The translations under genes and the position numbers were made by a program. The notes below the pieces were generated by a model. The model ran no database searches. It was not told the DNA's origin and saw only the letters and a list, made by a program, of their open reading frames with translations. A DNA stretch of 64,000 nucleotides, taken from the NCBI GenBank assembly GCA_040255465.1, contig JBDZVA010000001.1:682001-746000 (forward strand), written 5' to 3'. The stretch is from UBA5793 sp040255465 (GTDB lineage Bacteria > Planctomycetota > Phycisphaerae > Phycisphaerales > UBA5793). Positions 54,012 to 62,905 of the stretch are shown piece after piece. Position 1 is the first letter of the stretch. Every line of letters starts with the position of its first letter.

Positions 54012-54242
54012 TCAGCCACTTGCTCGGGTCTCCTCCAGGTCGTTCCAGACCCTGGCGCACTGCTGATAGAAGTCGCCGAGCGCATCGGAGATTGACTCCG
54101 CTTGCTTGCGAAGCTCAGGATGCGCCTGGACGAACTCGTGGTTGAGCAGATGATCGTCGAACAAGTGCAAGGCGATACTGGCGCGATCCATTGCGGCGAA
54201 AGCACCGGCAGTGTCCGCGGCTGTCTCGTCGTGGCTGGCCAT
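54012..54242 (-). CDS. Small conserved-looking hypothetical protein
   Basis: A 76-residue acidic, helical protein (for example IALHLFDDHLLNHEFVQAHP). A very good ribosome binding site (GGGAGGTG) lies six bases before the ATG, so it is probably translated. It has three histidines close together and no membrane segment. I recognise no family. It lies between fumC and the heptose kinase gene on the same strand, 30 bases from the latter's end, so it may be the last gene of that operon. Confidence 0.65.
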   Translation of the reverse strand: MASHDETAADTAGAFAAMDRASIALHLFDDHLLNHEFVQAHPELRKQAESISDALGDFYQQCARVWNDLEETRASG

Positions 54243-54274
54243 GGTTTCACCTCCCTCGCGGTCAGCGTCGGTTC

Positions 54275-55204
54275 TTACAGATCACCCGGCTCAATGCGGC
54301 AGGTGCCGTCGCGGCGGATGGCCTTGGCGACGGTGCGGGCGGCGGCCTCGACGGCCTCGGTCAGCGTCTTGCCGCGCACGATGGAGACGCCGATGACGGC
54401 CATGACCACGTCGCCGGCTCCGCTGGTGGAAAGCGGACGATCGACCTCGGCGTTGAAGTGGGCCAGGCGATTGCCGGCCTTATCGAACAGCGTCATGCCC
54501 TCGGCGCTTCGCGTGATGAGCACGGCCGCGTCGAGAGTGGCGGCGAGGGTCTTGCCGAGTTCGTCGGTCGTGGCGCATTCGATGCCGTGCTGCTGGGCGA
54601 AAAGGCGGGCCTCGCGTTCGTTGGGCGTAAGCAGTGTGGCGCCTTTGAACCAGTCCATCGATTCGGGTTTGGCGTCAACGAGGACGGGCACGCCGTGGTC
54701 TTTGGCCGCGCCGAGCAGGCCGCGCGCGACGGTTGGCGTGATCGCGCCCTTGCGGTAGTCGGAGACGAGCAGTACGCCGCAGCGCGGCAGCACATCGTGA
54801 GCGGCGGCGATCAACTGTTCAGCCGTCTTGTCGTCGATGGGCGTGGTCACTTCGACGTCCAGGCGGGCGAGCATGCTTTCCTGATCGCCGGCGACCACGC
54901 GCGTCTTTTCAACCGTCGGTCGGCCGTCGTGCAGCCAGTGAGCGTCCATCTCGCAACGCTGCGTCTCCTCACGGAGGAACTGGCCGGGTTCGTCGTCGCC
55001 GATGACGCCGATGACGCGCACGCCCCCACAGGCCGCACAGGAGGCGGCGACGTTCATCATCCCGCCGAAGGTGCGGCGAACGCCGACCCAGTCGAGCACG
55101 GCCACCGGCGCCTCGTCGGAGATTCCGACCGGCTCGGTGCGCAGGTACGCATCGACCATGGCGTCGCCGACCAGCAGGATGTCGCGCTGCGTACTCACGA
55201 TCAC
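54275..55204 (-). CDS. rfaE1: D-glycero-beta-D-manno-heptose-7-phosphate kinase-like (HldE N-domain, PfkB)
   Basis: A 309-residue PfkB/ribokinase-family kinase of the HldE-N type: ILLVGDAMVDAYLRTEPVGIS, GGMMNVAASCAACGG, VLLVSDYRKGAIT, LVDAKPESMDWFKGATLLTPN, and the catalytic anion-hole motif STSGAGDVVMA with Asp. It phosphorylates heptose-7-phosphate at O1 in ADP-heptose synthesis. Its GTG start overlaps the stop of the kinase-like/SIS fusion gene by four bases, and that partner supplies an isomerase-like domain for the preceding step. The adenylyltransferase domain (HldE-C) is not in the window. Confidence 0.82.
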   Translation of the reverse strand: MIVSTQRDILLVGDAMVDAYLRTEPVGISDEAPVAVLDWVGVRRTFGGMMNVAASCAACGGVRVIGVIGDDEPGQFLREETQRCEMDAHWLHDGRPTVEKTRVVAGDQESMLARLDVEVTTPIDDKTAEQLIAAAHDVLPRCGVLLVSDYRKGAITPTVARGLLGAAKDHGVPVLVDAKPESMDWFKGATLLTPNEREARLFAQQHGIECATTDELGKTLAATLDAAVLITRSAEGMTLFDKAGNRLAHFNAEVDRPLSTSGAGDVVMAVIGVSIVRGKTLTEAVEAAARTVAKAIRRDGTCRIEPGDL

Positions 55205-56805
55205 ATCTCCGAAGCCGAGGGGTGCAGGCGGCCCTGCGAATCGAGGCGGCTGTCGAGCATGTCGCACAGCACGTGGATGATGAACAGGTGCGCCTCCTGG
55301 ATGCGGGCCGTGCTCTCGGAAGGCACGATGATGGCGACATCGGCAAGCTCGGCCATGGCGCCGCCGTCGCGGCCGGTGAAGGCGATGATCCGTGCGCCGC
55401 GATCTCGGGCCCGTTCCATCGCGCGAATGACGTTGGGTGAGCGGCCGCTGGTGGACAGGCCGATGACGACGTCACCCTCGCGGCAGAAGGTTTCGATCTG
55501 GCGGGCGAAGACGTCTTCGTAGCCGTAGTCGTTGGCGAGGCAGGTGGTCAGCGAGTCGTTGGCGCTGAGGGAGATGCTCGGCAGGCCGGGGCGGCTCTCC
55601 CTGAAGCGGCCGGTCAGTTCGCCGACCAGATGGTTCGCCTCGGCGGCGCTGCCTCCGTTGCCGAAGATCAGCGCCTGCCTGCCCTCGTTGTACGCCTCCA
55701 TGAGCAATCGGGCGGCGCGGTCGATGATCGGCAGATGCTCATCGCGGATGCGCGAGAAGACTTCGATGCCGTCTGCGACGTGGGTTTCGATCTCGCTGTA
55801 GGTCAGGCGCAGGAGCGATTCAAGGTCGAGCCGCTTGGGGCCGGGCTGCGAGGCGGCGAGGCTCGCGCCGCTGCAGGCGAGAATGGCGGATTCTCTCGGG
55901 CTGGCGCCGATGGCGGTGAGGGCTGCATAGACGCCCGAGACGACGTAGCCGATGCCGCGCCGATCGGCCAGGGCGTGCGCCGGTACGGTCAGTGGATGCA
56001 CCTCCGGGCGCTGGGCTGCTTCTTCGTCGCGCGAGGCGATGACCGCGCCCTGCCGGCCGAGTGTAAGCAAGACGTTGGGCGCTACCGAGGTGCAGAGCCG
56101 GCGGAGGCGCTCGATGTGGTCGTCGGTTCCCTTGAGGCCGCAACCGGCGGCGATCTGCCGCGACTCGCGCTCGTTGACGATGAGGTGTTCGGCGTCGCCG
56201 GGTTCGGGATGCACCGCCGCCCCGGCTGCGTCGAAGACCAGCGGCACGCCCTGGGACCGGCACCACTGCGCGATCGTCTGGATATCTTCGGGCGAGAGTG
56301 CGGCCGGCTCGCCCGCCACCACGCAGACGCAGTCGAACGCAGCGCGAACCTCTTCGCCACCCGTCAGCCGGTTGAGCACCCGGCGCAGGTTCGTAAAGAC
56401 GCGCGGCGTCCAGCCGCGGCGGACCTGCAGCAGTTGGCGCCCCTGGGCAAGGTAGCGGAAGAGTTCGGCCGTGCGGCAGTCGGGATCGTCGCATCCTTCG
56501 AGCAGACGAACTTTGGCGTCGGCCAGCGCGTGGCGCAGAGCCGTGCCCGGCTCGGCGTGGCCAACGGGTGCGAGCAGGGTGGTGGCGACGCCGAGATTGG
56601 CGATGGTGGCGGCCGTCAGGGCGGCGGCCCCGGGGTGGACGGTGGCGTGCTCGATGCGGTAGACCGGCATCGGGTAGTCCGGCGCGAGGCGGTTGACGGC
56701 GCAATGCACATCGCGCTCCGCGACGGCCGGGCCAATGACAAGCACCCGGGCGGAGGCAAAGCGGTCGACGTAGTCGAGAAACCGGTCCCGCCGAATCATC
56801 GCCAA
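55201..56805 (-). CDS. Degenerate PfkB domain fused to GmhA-like SIS (phosphoheptose isomerase) domain
   Basis: A 534-residue two-domain protein. Residues 15-330 follow the PfkB fold (RVLVIGPAVAERDVHC, ATIANLGVATTLLAPVG, LIVNERESRQIAAGC, LLTLGRQGAVIA), but the catalytic GAGD is replaced by GIGYVVSG at about residue 283, so kinase activity is unlikely. Residues 340-534 are a SIS domain of the GmhA type (QALIFGNGGSAAEANHLVGELTGRF, GLSTSGRSPNVIRA, EAHLFIIHVLCDMLD). GmhA isomerises sedoheptulose-7-phosphate. The intact kinase follows in an overlapping frame. The dead domain may regulate or scaffold. Confidence 0.85.
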   Translation of the reverse strand: MAMIRRDRFLDYVDRFASARVLVIGPAVAERDVHCAVNRLAPDYPMPVYRIEHATVHPGAAALTAATIANLGVATTLLAPVGHAEPGTALRHALADAKVRLLEGCDDPDCRTAELFRYLAQGRQLLQVRRGWTPRVFTNLRRVLNRLTGGEEVRAAFDCVCVVAGEPAALSPEDIQTIAQWCRSQGVPLVFDAAGAAVHPEPGDAEHLIVNERESRQIAAGCGLKGTDDHIERLRRLCTSVAPNVLLTLGRQGAVIASRDEEAAQRPEVHPLTVPAHALADRRGIGYVVSGVYAALTAIGASPRESAILACSGASLAASQPGPKRLDLESLLRLTYSEIETHVADGIEVFSRIRDEHLPIIDRAARLLMEAYNEGRQALIFGNGGSAAEANHLVGELTGRFRESRPGLPSISLSANDSLTTCLANDYGYEDVFARQIETFCREGDVVIGLSTSGRSPNVIRAMERARDRGARIIAFTGRDGGAMAELADVAIIVPSESTARIQEAHLFIIHVLCDMLDSRLDSQGRLHPSASEM

Positions 56806-56850
56806 TGGTAGGGGCGGGAAGGGTTTGCGGGGCGGGTGGGGATCGGTCGC

Positions 56851-57537
56851 TCAGCGACCTGGTATTGAAGGTGGCACATTCTGGGAGCCGGTCCTCCGAC
56901 CCCCACCAATTGGTTGCAGCTCAAAACCCAACCTTGGAAGGCTGATCAAGTCAATGTCATCTTCCGTTCCCGGAAGGCCATCCTTGCCATCGGTAATGAG
57001 TTGGTAGCCACGCGGCGTTGCGGGATCGATGACGTATCGGAAAGGACGGTTCCACGGGTCGACCAGATTTTCACCGGTTACGCCGGCCGCCGCGAGTGAC
57101 GCCGGAGGTGTGCCATCGGATCTTCGCCTCAACTCGATCATCTCTGCAGCCGCTTGCGAGCGCATCAGGAGTGTCGTGTGCTCGTTCAGGCTGATGTTGT
57201 ACTGGCGCATCTGTTTCAGCGATGGTCCGATTGCCAGCCAAAACAGTCCGATCCAATACGCCAGGCACAGGATGCCGACTATCAATCCCACCGCGCCGCA
57301 CCAGCGAGGGCGATAGAACAGACCCACGAAGGACACCAGCAGGCCAATCAAGCCGATCGGGACGAGCAGGAGCAACGGGCAGGGCAGAATGGCGCACGCC
57401 GGACTGCCGACCGTCGCGACCGCCACCATCACCAGCCCGATCGGGCCAACGAGCGATCGATCCTTACTGCGCCGATTCGCCGGGTTCGGCAACGCGGTCT
57501 GGCTCGCAAACGGATCTGATTCATGCGCAGGTTTCAT
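56851..57537 (-). CDS. Membrane protein with GspG-like C-terminal domain
   Basis: A 228-residue protein with three hydrophobic segments in residues 30-105 (LVGPIGLVMVAVATVG, LLLLVPIGLIGLLVSFVGLF, AVGLIVGILCLAYWIGLFWL) and a periplasmic end containing LVDPWNRPFRYVIDP and TDGKDGLPGTEDDIDL. The latter is the conserved end of type II secretion pseudopilin GspG, including its calcium-binding loop residues, but the usual prepilin leader is missing and is replaced by helices. Function unknown. Diverges from the topoisomerase VI B gene. Confidence 0.68.
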   Translation of the reverse strand: MKPAHESDPFASQTALPNPANRRSKDRSLVGPIGLVMVAVATVGSPACAILPCPLLLLVPIGLIGLLVSFVGLFYRPRWCGAVGLIVGILCLAYWIGLFWLAIGPSLKQMRQYNISLNEHTTLLMRSQAAAEMIELRRRSDGTPPASLAAAGVTGENLVDPWNRPFRYVIDPATPRGYQLITDGKDGLPGTEDDIDLISLPRLGFELQPIGGGRRTGSQNVPPSIPGR

Positions 57538-57837
57538 GGCAGATACTTCCGCTCACACCGATGGAGCATCCTATTGCCATCGCGGCCCAGATTGCGATCG
57601 GGAACCCGCAGTGCGGCCAGGGAGCGGGAACGCACGCGTTTTTCACTCTCGGTTGCAAGCCAATCGCCATGTCGCTCAACAGGTGGCCGTGTCGCCACTG
57701 GGCATCGGGCCGGGCCCTCGGTCCGGCGGGCCCTGCCCAATCGGTTCCGCCGCCACCCCCACTGGATCGCTCGCCGGATCGTCCATTGAATGCCGAAGAG
57801 AATTGCACGCCATTGCAAGCCACGGAGGGCTTGATTC
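57538..57837. other. Divergent gap before topoisomerase VI subunit B
   Basis: Exactly 300 bases with no convincing gene. TTGCAAGCCAATCGCC and TTGCAAGCCACGGAGG are short near-repeats. A GGAGG nine bases before the top6B ATG is the only clear signal; no promoter hexamers stand out. Confidence 0.45.
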
Positions 57838-59772
57838 ATGACTTCACTGTTCGCACCCGCCCCGATTGATCCCGACATGCCATCCAAGAAGAACAAGAAG
57901 CCGCCGCAGCTGCGTCTGGCGAAGGAATCCGCCGCCGAGGACACCGACCACAGCGCCGAAGCCAAGACCGGTCCATCGCGCGGCAAGGGCAAGACCCGGA
58001 CGCGCGCCACGGCCGAGTCGATGGCGAGCAAGCAGCGGGAGATCTCAGTCTCCGAGTTTTTTGCCAAGAACCGCCACCTGCTGGGGTTTGACAATCCGCG
58101 CAAGGCGCTGCTGACGACGGTCAAAGAAGCGGTGGACAACTCGCTCGATGCGTGCGAAGAGGCGGGCATCCTGCCGGACATCCACGTTGAACTGCTACAG
58201 ACCGATGAGAGCCGCTTCAAGGTGACGATCCGCGACAACGGGCCGGGCATCGTCCGCAAGCAGATCGAGAACATCTTCGGCAAGCTGCTCTACGGCTCGA
58301 AATTCCACCGGCTCAAGATGAGTCGCGGCCAGCAGGGTATCGGCATCTCAGCCGCGGGGATGTACGGCCTGATGACCACCGGCAAGCCCGTGCTGATCAT
58401 CTCCAAGACCAAGCGCAACAAGCCGGCGCACGAAGTTCTGCTCAAGATGGATACGAGCAAGAACAAGGCCGACGTGGTCAGCGAAACCGAGCACCCGGAG
58501 GATGATCCGCTGTTTGCCGAAGGGCACGGCACGCAGGTCACCGTCGAACTCGAAGGCAAGTACCTCAAGGGTCGCCAGAGCATCGATGAGTATCTCGAGC
58601 AGACGGCGATCGCCAACCCGCACGCGCGGATTACGTATGTGCCGCCGACGAACGAGCGCGTTGAGTATGCGCGGACGGTTGACGAACTGCCTCCCGAGAC
58701 GGAAGAGATCAAGCCGCACCCCAAGGGCATCGAGCTGGGGACGCTGATCCAGATGCTCGAGCGCACGGAGACGACGCAACTGGGCGCGTTCTTCAAGAAG
58801 GAGTTCTGCCGGGTCGGGCCGAGCGTGGCCAAGGAGATCTGCGCCAAGGCAAGGCTGACCGATCGCACGTGGATCAAGCAGGTTGGCCACGATGACGCGG
58901 AGCGCCTGTACAAGGCGATACAGGATGTGAAGATCATGGCGCCGCCGACCAATTGCGTGCAGCCGATCGGCACGCGGACGCTGCTGGCTGGACTGCTCAA
59001 GGAAGTGAAGGCGGAGTTCTACTCGGCGAGCACGCGGCCGGCGGCGGTCTATCGCGGGCGGCCGTTCGTGATCGAGGCGGCGCTGGCGTATGGCGGCGAT
59101 CTGTCGGGCGAAGATCAGGCGCGGGTGATCCGCTTTGCCAACCGGGTGCCGCTGCTCTATCAGCAGTCGTCGTGTTCGGCCTTTAAGGCGGTGGTCGAGA
59201 CGAACTGGCGGAACTACGGCATGACCCAGCCGCGCAACTCGCTGCCGGTCGGCCCGTTGGTCGTGATGATCCACATGGCTTCGGTGTGGGTGCCCTTCAC
59301 GAGCGAGAGCAAGGAGGCGATCGCGGATTACGACGAGATCCGCAAGGAGATGCGCCTGGCATTGCAGGAGTGCGGCCGCAAGTTGCAGACCTATCTGAAC
59401 CGCCGGCGCAAGATGCGCCGCGAGGGCGAACGCCGCGGCGCGTTTCTGCGCTACATCGGCGAGATCAGCAAGGCGTGCGAGTCGATCACGGGCACCGATG
59501 GCAAGGCGCTGTATGACGCGCTCATGAAGCAGGCCGAGCGGCGTACGGCCGAAGCGGATTACGTGCTCGATGACTCGGGCAACGTCGTCGATGACGGCGG
59601 GCGGCTGGCCGAGGACGACGGCGTGGTCATCTGCGAAGAGCGGCGGGCGCCGATCAACCTGGTCGGCGAAGACGGAGAGGGCGGGGACGACCTGTTTGGG
59701 GATGGCGCGGGCGACGCCGTGCCGGTCAAGCGAGTGCGCAAGAAGTCTAAGAAGCCGGGCAAGCGCAAGTAA
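57838..59772 (+). CDS. top6B: DNA topoisomerase VI subunit B (GHKL ATPase)
   Basis: A 644-residue type IIB topoisomerase subunit. After a basic 70-residue leader the GHKL ATPase shows ISVSEFFAKNRHLLGFDNP, motif N1 EAVDNSLDAC, N2 IRDNGPGI, and the G2-type SRGQQGIGISAAGMYG. H2TH (CRVGPSVAKEICAKA) and transducer regions follow (IGTRTLLAGLLKEVKAEF, NRVPLLYQQSSCSA). It ends in a disordered acidic stretch and a lysine-rich tail (KRVRKKSKKPGKRK). Topo VI is mainly archaeal and plant; some bacteria have it. Subunit A begins at 63580 on the same strand, six gene positions away. Confidence 0.95.
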   Translation: MTSLFAPAPIDPDMPSKKNKKPPQLRLAKESAAEDTDHSAEAKTGPSRGKGKTRTRATAESMASKQREISVSEFFAKNRHLLGFDNPRKALLTTVKEAVDNSLDACEEAGILPDIHVELLQTDESRFKVTIRDNGPGIVRKQIENIFGKLLYGSKFHRLKMSRGQQGIGISAAGMYGLMTTGKPVLIISKTKRNKPAHEVLLKMDTSKNKADVVSETEHPEDDPLFAEGHGTQVTVELEGKYLKGRQSIDEYLEQTAIANPHARITYVPPTNERVEYARTVDELPPETEEIKPHPKGIELGTLIQMLERTETTQLGAFFKKEFCRVGPSVAKEICAKARLTDRTWIKQVGHDDAERLYKAIQDVKIMAPPTNCVQPIGTRTLLAGLLKEVKAEFYSASTRPAAVYRGRPFVIEAALAYGGDLSGEDQARVIRFANRVPLLYQQSSCSAFKAVVETNWRNYGMTQPRNSLPVGPLVVMIHMASVWVPFTSESKEAIADYDEIRKEMRLALQECGRKLQTYLNRRRKMRREGERRGAFLRYIGEISKACESITGTDGKALYDALMKQAERRTAEADYVLDDSGNVVDDGGRLAEDDGVVICEERRAPINLVGEDGEGGDDLFGDGAGDAVPVKRVRKKSKKPGKRK

Positions 59773-59811
59773 GCGCGTCGGGCTGGTCGATGCGACTGAC
59801 GTCGCTTTCGA

Positions 59812-61287
59812 ATGGTTGCCCGCACTACAATCCGCACCTTGATCGACCAGCACCTGCACGCGATCGACTGGTCCATTCTCATCGCCTACATGCTGGGCAT
59901 GATGGCCATTGGCGGGTTCCTGGTCACCCGCATTTCCGGCTTCAAGCAGTATTTCCTGGCCGACGGCGCGCTGACAACGCCGCTGCTCGTGTGCACGCTG
60001 GTGAGCACGTACTATGAACTGGACGTGACGTTTGCCGTGAGCGAGCAGGGGTATTACTACGGCCTGGTGTCGTGGTTCTGGCTGAGCCGGCCGTATTACC
60101 TGTGCATCATCATCGGTGCGCTGCTGCTGGCGCCAAGGCTGAAGAAGTTTGACTGCATCACGCTTCCGGATCTGCTCGAGCAGCGCTACGGCAAGGCGAC
60201 GCGCATCGCCGGGGCGCTGGCGTGCTTCGTTTACAGCCTGCCAATCACGGCGCTGGCGGGCATGACGATCATGTTCACCATGCTGGGGTGGGACAAGTAT
60301 GAAGCCTTGCTCGTGTCGATGGGGATCTGCGCTGCTTATACGGCGATGGGTGGGTTGTGGGCGGATGCGATCTCTGACACGATCCAGTTCGTGCTCATGT
60401 GCGTCGCGCTGGCGATCGCGATCCCGATTGCGCTCAAGTGGGTCGGCGGGTTCGAGTCGTTCAGCGTCCTGCCGGCCGAGCACATGACGGCGACGGGCGG
60501 GCTGCGCTGGGGGATTATTCTGGCATGGTCGGTGGGGGCGCTGACGATTTTCGTCGAGCCGGCGTTCTACCAGCGCATTTTCGCGGCCAAGGATTCCAGG
60601 TCAGTCATCTACGCGATGCTCATCGGGATCCTGCTCTGGGCGGCGTACGACTGGGGCGTGACCGTCGTGGGCATGATCGCCCGCGTGGCGGTCGAGAAGG
60701 GATTGCTCGACGCCGACCTCGAGGGTAAGAAAGCGCTGATGGTGGTGTGCATGAAGACGCTGCCGATGGGGCTGCGCGGCCTGTTCCTGGGCGGCGTGCT
60801 CGCGGCGGCGATGTCGAGCACCGATACGTATTCGCTGCTGGCCAGTGGAAACCTGGTGTATGACATCTACCGGCCGCTGCGCAAGAAGCCGCTGACGGAT
60901 CAGCAACTCATCTGGCTCACCCGCATCGGCATCTTTGGTGTGCTGATCTTTGCGTCGCTCATGTCGCTGCTGTTCCATCGCATCACCGATGCGTGGGTAT
61001 TCATGAGCGGGGCGCTGGCGTCGGTGGTGCTGGTGCCGGCGCTGGGGGCGATCTTCGGCAGACCGCCGCAGCTGGCGGGGTGGCTCAGCGCCTCATCGGG
61101 GCTGGTGGTGTATGCGGCGTACCACATCGTGGTGGCGCTGATGGGCGAATTTGATGAGGACTACGAGTCGATGGTCCTGCGCATCGGTGCGTTCGAGGCG
61201 TGGCGCGAGTACGCGGTGCTCTTTGCGCTGCCGGTGTCCGCGGCGGGATTCGGCGTGGGAAGTCTGCTGGGGAGGAGGGCGCCATGA
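59812..61287 (+). CDS. Sodium/solute symporter (SSS family)
   Basis: A 491-residue membrane protein with about 13 helices: ISGFKQYFLADGALTTPLLVCTLVSTYYE near the start (split over the sodium-site helices) and LFLGGVLAAAMSSTDTYSLLASGNLVYDIYRP in the centre, both SSS features. It differs strongly from the symporter at 21.4 kb. A 41-residue single-helix protein gene overlaps its stop. The substrate is not deducible. Its presence directly behind top6B looks coincidental. Confidence 0.85.
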   Translation: MVARTTIRTLIDQHLHAIDWSILIAYMLGMMAIGGFLVTRISGFKQYFLADGALTTPLLVCTLVSTYYELDVTFAVSEQGYYYGLVSWFWLSRPYYLCIIIGALLLAPRLKKFDCITLPDLLEQRYGKATRIAGALACFVYSLPITALAGMTIMFTMLGWDKYEALLVSMGICAAYTAMGGLWADAISDTIQFVLMCVALAIAIPIALKWVGGFESFSVLPAEHMTATGGLRWGIILAWSVGALTIFVEPAFYQRIFAAKDSRSVIYAMLIGILLWAAYDWGVTVVGMIARVAVEKGLLDADLEGKKALMVVCMKTLPMGLRGLFLGGVLAAAMSSTDTYSLLASGNLVYDIYRPLRKKPLTDQQLIWLTRIGIFGVLIFASLMSLLFHRITDAWVFMSGALASVVLVPALGAIFGRPPQLAGWLSASSGLVVYAAYHIVVALMGEFDEDYESMVLRIGAFEAWREYAVLFALPVSAAGFGVGSLLGRRAP

Positions 61288-61409
61288 TGGAGTGGGCGAC
61301 GTGGCTGGCGGTCATCATCCTCGGCCCTGGGGCGGTGGCGGTGTTCATATGGTTCCTCGTGGACCTGAAGCGCATTTTGCCGAAAGGGAAAGATGCGGGC
61401 AGCGACTGA
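61284..61409 (+). CDS. 41-residue single-helix membrane protein, probable symporter partner
   Basis: Begins in the ATGA overlapping the symporter stop codon. One hydrophobic helix (WLAVIILGPGAVAVFIWFLV) is followed by a short basic end (DLKRILPKGKDAG). Its position and size suggest a small accessory subunit of the symporter, comparable to the short partners known for some other SSS transporters (inferred). GGGGAGGAG lies just before the start. Confidence 0.65.
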   Translation: MMEWATWLAVIILGPGAVAVFIWFLVDLKRILPKGKDAGSD

Positions 61410-61436
61410 CCTGACGACGCCACACGGTGGATCGCG

Positions 61437-62153
61437 ATGATCATGACCTGTGAGCAATGTCGAGAGCGATTCGATTCGAACGATGTCGTGATCGATCGCG
61501 GGGAGATGGCGTGCCCGCGCTGCGCGGCGGTCATTGATCTGGACGATGTGATTAAGGCCCGTGCCGCGGGCAGGGCTGACACGTCGGCACACTTGTCGCT
61601 CGTTGAGTCAAACGCCGCGCCCTCGTGGATGCACGTGAGTGAAGGCGATGATGCGCTCGAGGTTCGTTGGCGCATGTCCGCGCGCGGCAGCAAGGTGATG
61701 TGGGTTCTCTCGCTGCTGGCGCTGGGGTTGCTGGCGGGGATCATCTGGCTTCTGGTGGCCGCCTTCACGGCCAGAGGCGACTGGTTCGACAAGGTGATGC
61801 CGCTTGCGGTACTTGCTCCGATTGATCTGGTGCTGGGTTGCCTGGCTCTGGGGATGTGGCTCAACTCGACCGTGGTGAGCGCTAACGCCGGGACAGTCTC
61901 CGTGCGCATCGGGCCGATTCCGCTTTACACGCCGTTTGTTCAGGTCGAGACGGCGCGCATTGCCTACCTGTGGTCCAAGGCGGGGGAAGCAAAGCACGAT
62001 GACTCGGTCCATCCGCTCTGGTGTGCGACAACTGATGGGGAGTTGCTCAGACTCGTTGACATCGTTCCCGATCGAGCTGGAGCGTACTTTCTAAAGGAGC
62101 GGCTCAGCCGGCACCTCTTGGAGAAGTGCGCGCATGGCGGCCCGGGGCATTGA
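61437..62153 (+). CDS. Zinc-ribbon membrane protein, paralogue 1
   Basis: A 238-residue protein. Residues 3-29 form a zinc ribbon with CxxC pairs (MTCEQCRERF and MACPRCAAV), like MJ0042-type ribbons. Two membrane helices follow (VMWVLSLLALGLLAGIIWLL and VLAPIDLVLGCLALGMWL), then a beta-rich cytoplasmic end (SVRIGPIPLYTPFVQVETAR). It lies six bases before a clear paralogue, so the two arose by tandem duplication. The function is unknown. Confidence 0.7.
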   Translation: MIMTCEQCRERFDSNDVVIDRGEMACPRCAAVIDLDDVIKARAAGRADTSAHLSLVESNAAPSWMHVSEGDDALEVRWRMSARGSKVMWVLSLLALGLLAGIIWLLVAAFTARGDWFDKVMPLAVLAPIDLVLGCLALGMWLNSTVVSANAGTVSVRIGPIPLYTPFVQVETARIAYLWSKAGEAKHDDSVHPLWCATTDGELLRLVDIVPDRAGAYFLKERLSRHLLEKCAHGGPGH

Positions 62154-62159
62154 GGCGCG

Positions 62160-62846
62160 ATGCACATCACCTGCGACAAGTGTGCCGAGCGGTTTGACAC
62201 CAATGACGTGGTGATTGAGGGCGGTCGCATCGAATGCCCGAGGTGCAAAGCAGGATTGTTGCTGGACCAGCTCGCCGACCGGACCGCAAGCTGTGAGATT
62301 TCCCCGGCCGACGCGGCGCTCGCCGCTGCACAAGATGAGACCCTTCCCCGCTGGCTCAAGGTGAGCGAGACGGGTGGCGCACTTGAGATCCGCTGGCGAT
62401 GGAGTCAGTCAAAGGCGAAGTCACACGTTTTCTATGTGTTGTTTTTCTTTGCGGTCGTCGTGGCCTTCGGTGCTGTGACGGTCGCCGCGTTCCAGCAATC
62501 CGCGTCGATCCGCGATCTGGTCGTGCTGATCCTGCTTGACGCGAACTTCTTCATTCTGTTCATGGCTTTTCTGACCGACCTGTGCAACTCGACGGCGATC
62601 CGATCCGATGGTCTGGCGCTTACCGTCAGCCGAGGTCCACTCCCCGGCGGGGGACGACCGCTGCGAGTGGACGTATCCCGGATCGACAGCCTCACGCTTG
62701 AGCGGCGAGGGAACACGGCGCGCTACGACTACAGCGTCATCTGCCACATGAAGGACGGTGAGCGGACTGTGCTGGACGACTCGATTCGTGATCGCGCAAT
62801 GGCGCGATTCGTCCGTCGGCGACTTGATGAGGCAATCGGTGGCTGA
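62160..62846 (+). CDS. Zinc-ribbon membrane protein, paralogue 2
   Basis: A 228-residue protein built like the preceding one: ribbon with ITCDKCAERFDTNDVVIEGG and IECPRCKAG, two helices (VFYVLFFFAVVVAFGAVTVA and LILLDANFFILFMAFL), and a beta-rich end with VSRGPLPGGGRPLRVDVSRI. Residues 3-24 (CxxCxxRFDxNDVVI) are almost identical to the neighbour, while the C-terminal parts have diverged. Function unknown. Confidence 0.7.
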   Translation: MHITCDKCAERFDTNDVVIEGGRIECPRCKAGLLLDQLADRTASCEISPADAALAAAQDETLPRWLKVSETGGALEIRWRWSQSKAKSHVFYVLFFFAVVVAFGAVTVAAFQQSASIRDLVVLILLDANFFILFMAFLTDLCNSTAIRSDGLALTVSRGPLPGGGRPLRVDVSRIDSLTLERRGNTARYDYSVICHMKDGERTVLDDSIRDRAMARFVRRRLDEAIGG

Positions 62847-62905
62847 CTCCACAGCCAGATGCAAGTCTTGACGCACCCCGTGCGGGGATATCATTGGAAG
62901 CGAAC

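Noticed and set aside
58348..60483. Open frame of 711 codons on the minus strand across top6B and the symporter
   Set aside because: Antisense to well-supported genes; composition is Arg/His/Gln-rich with no domain pattern.
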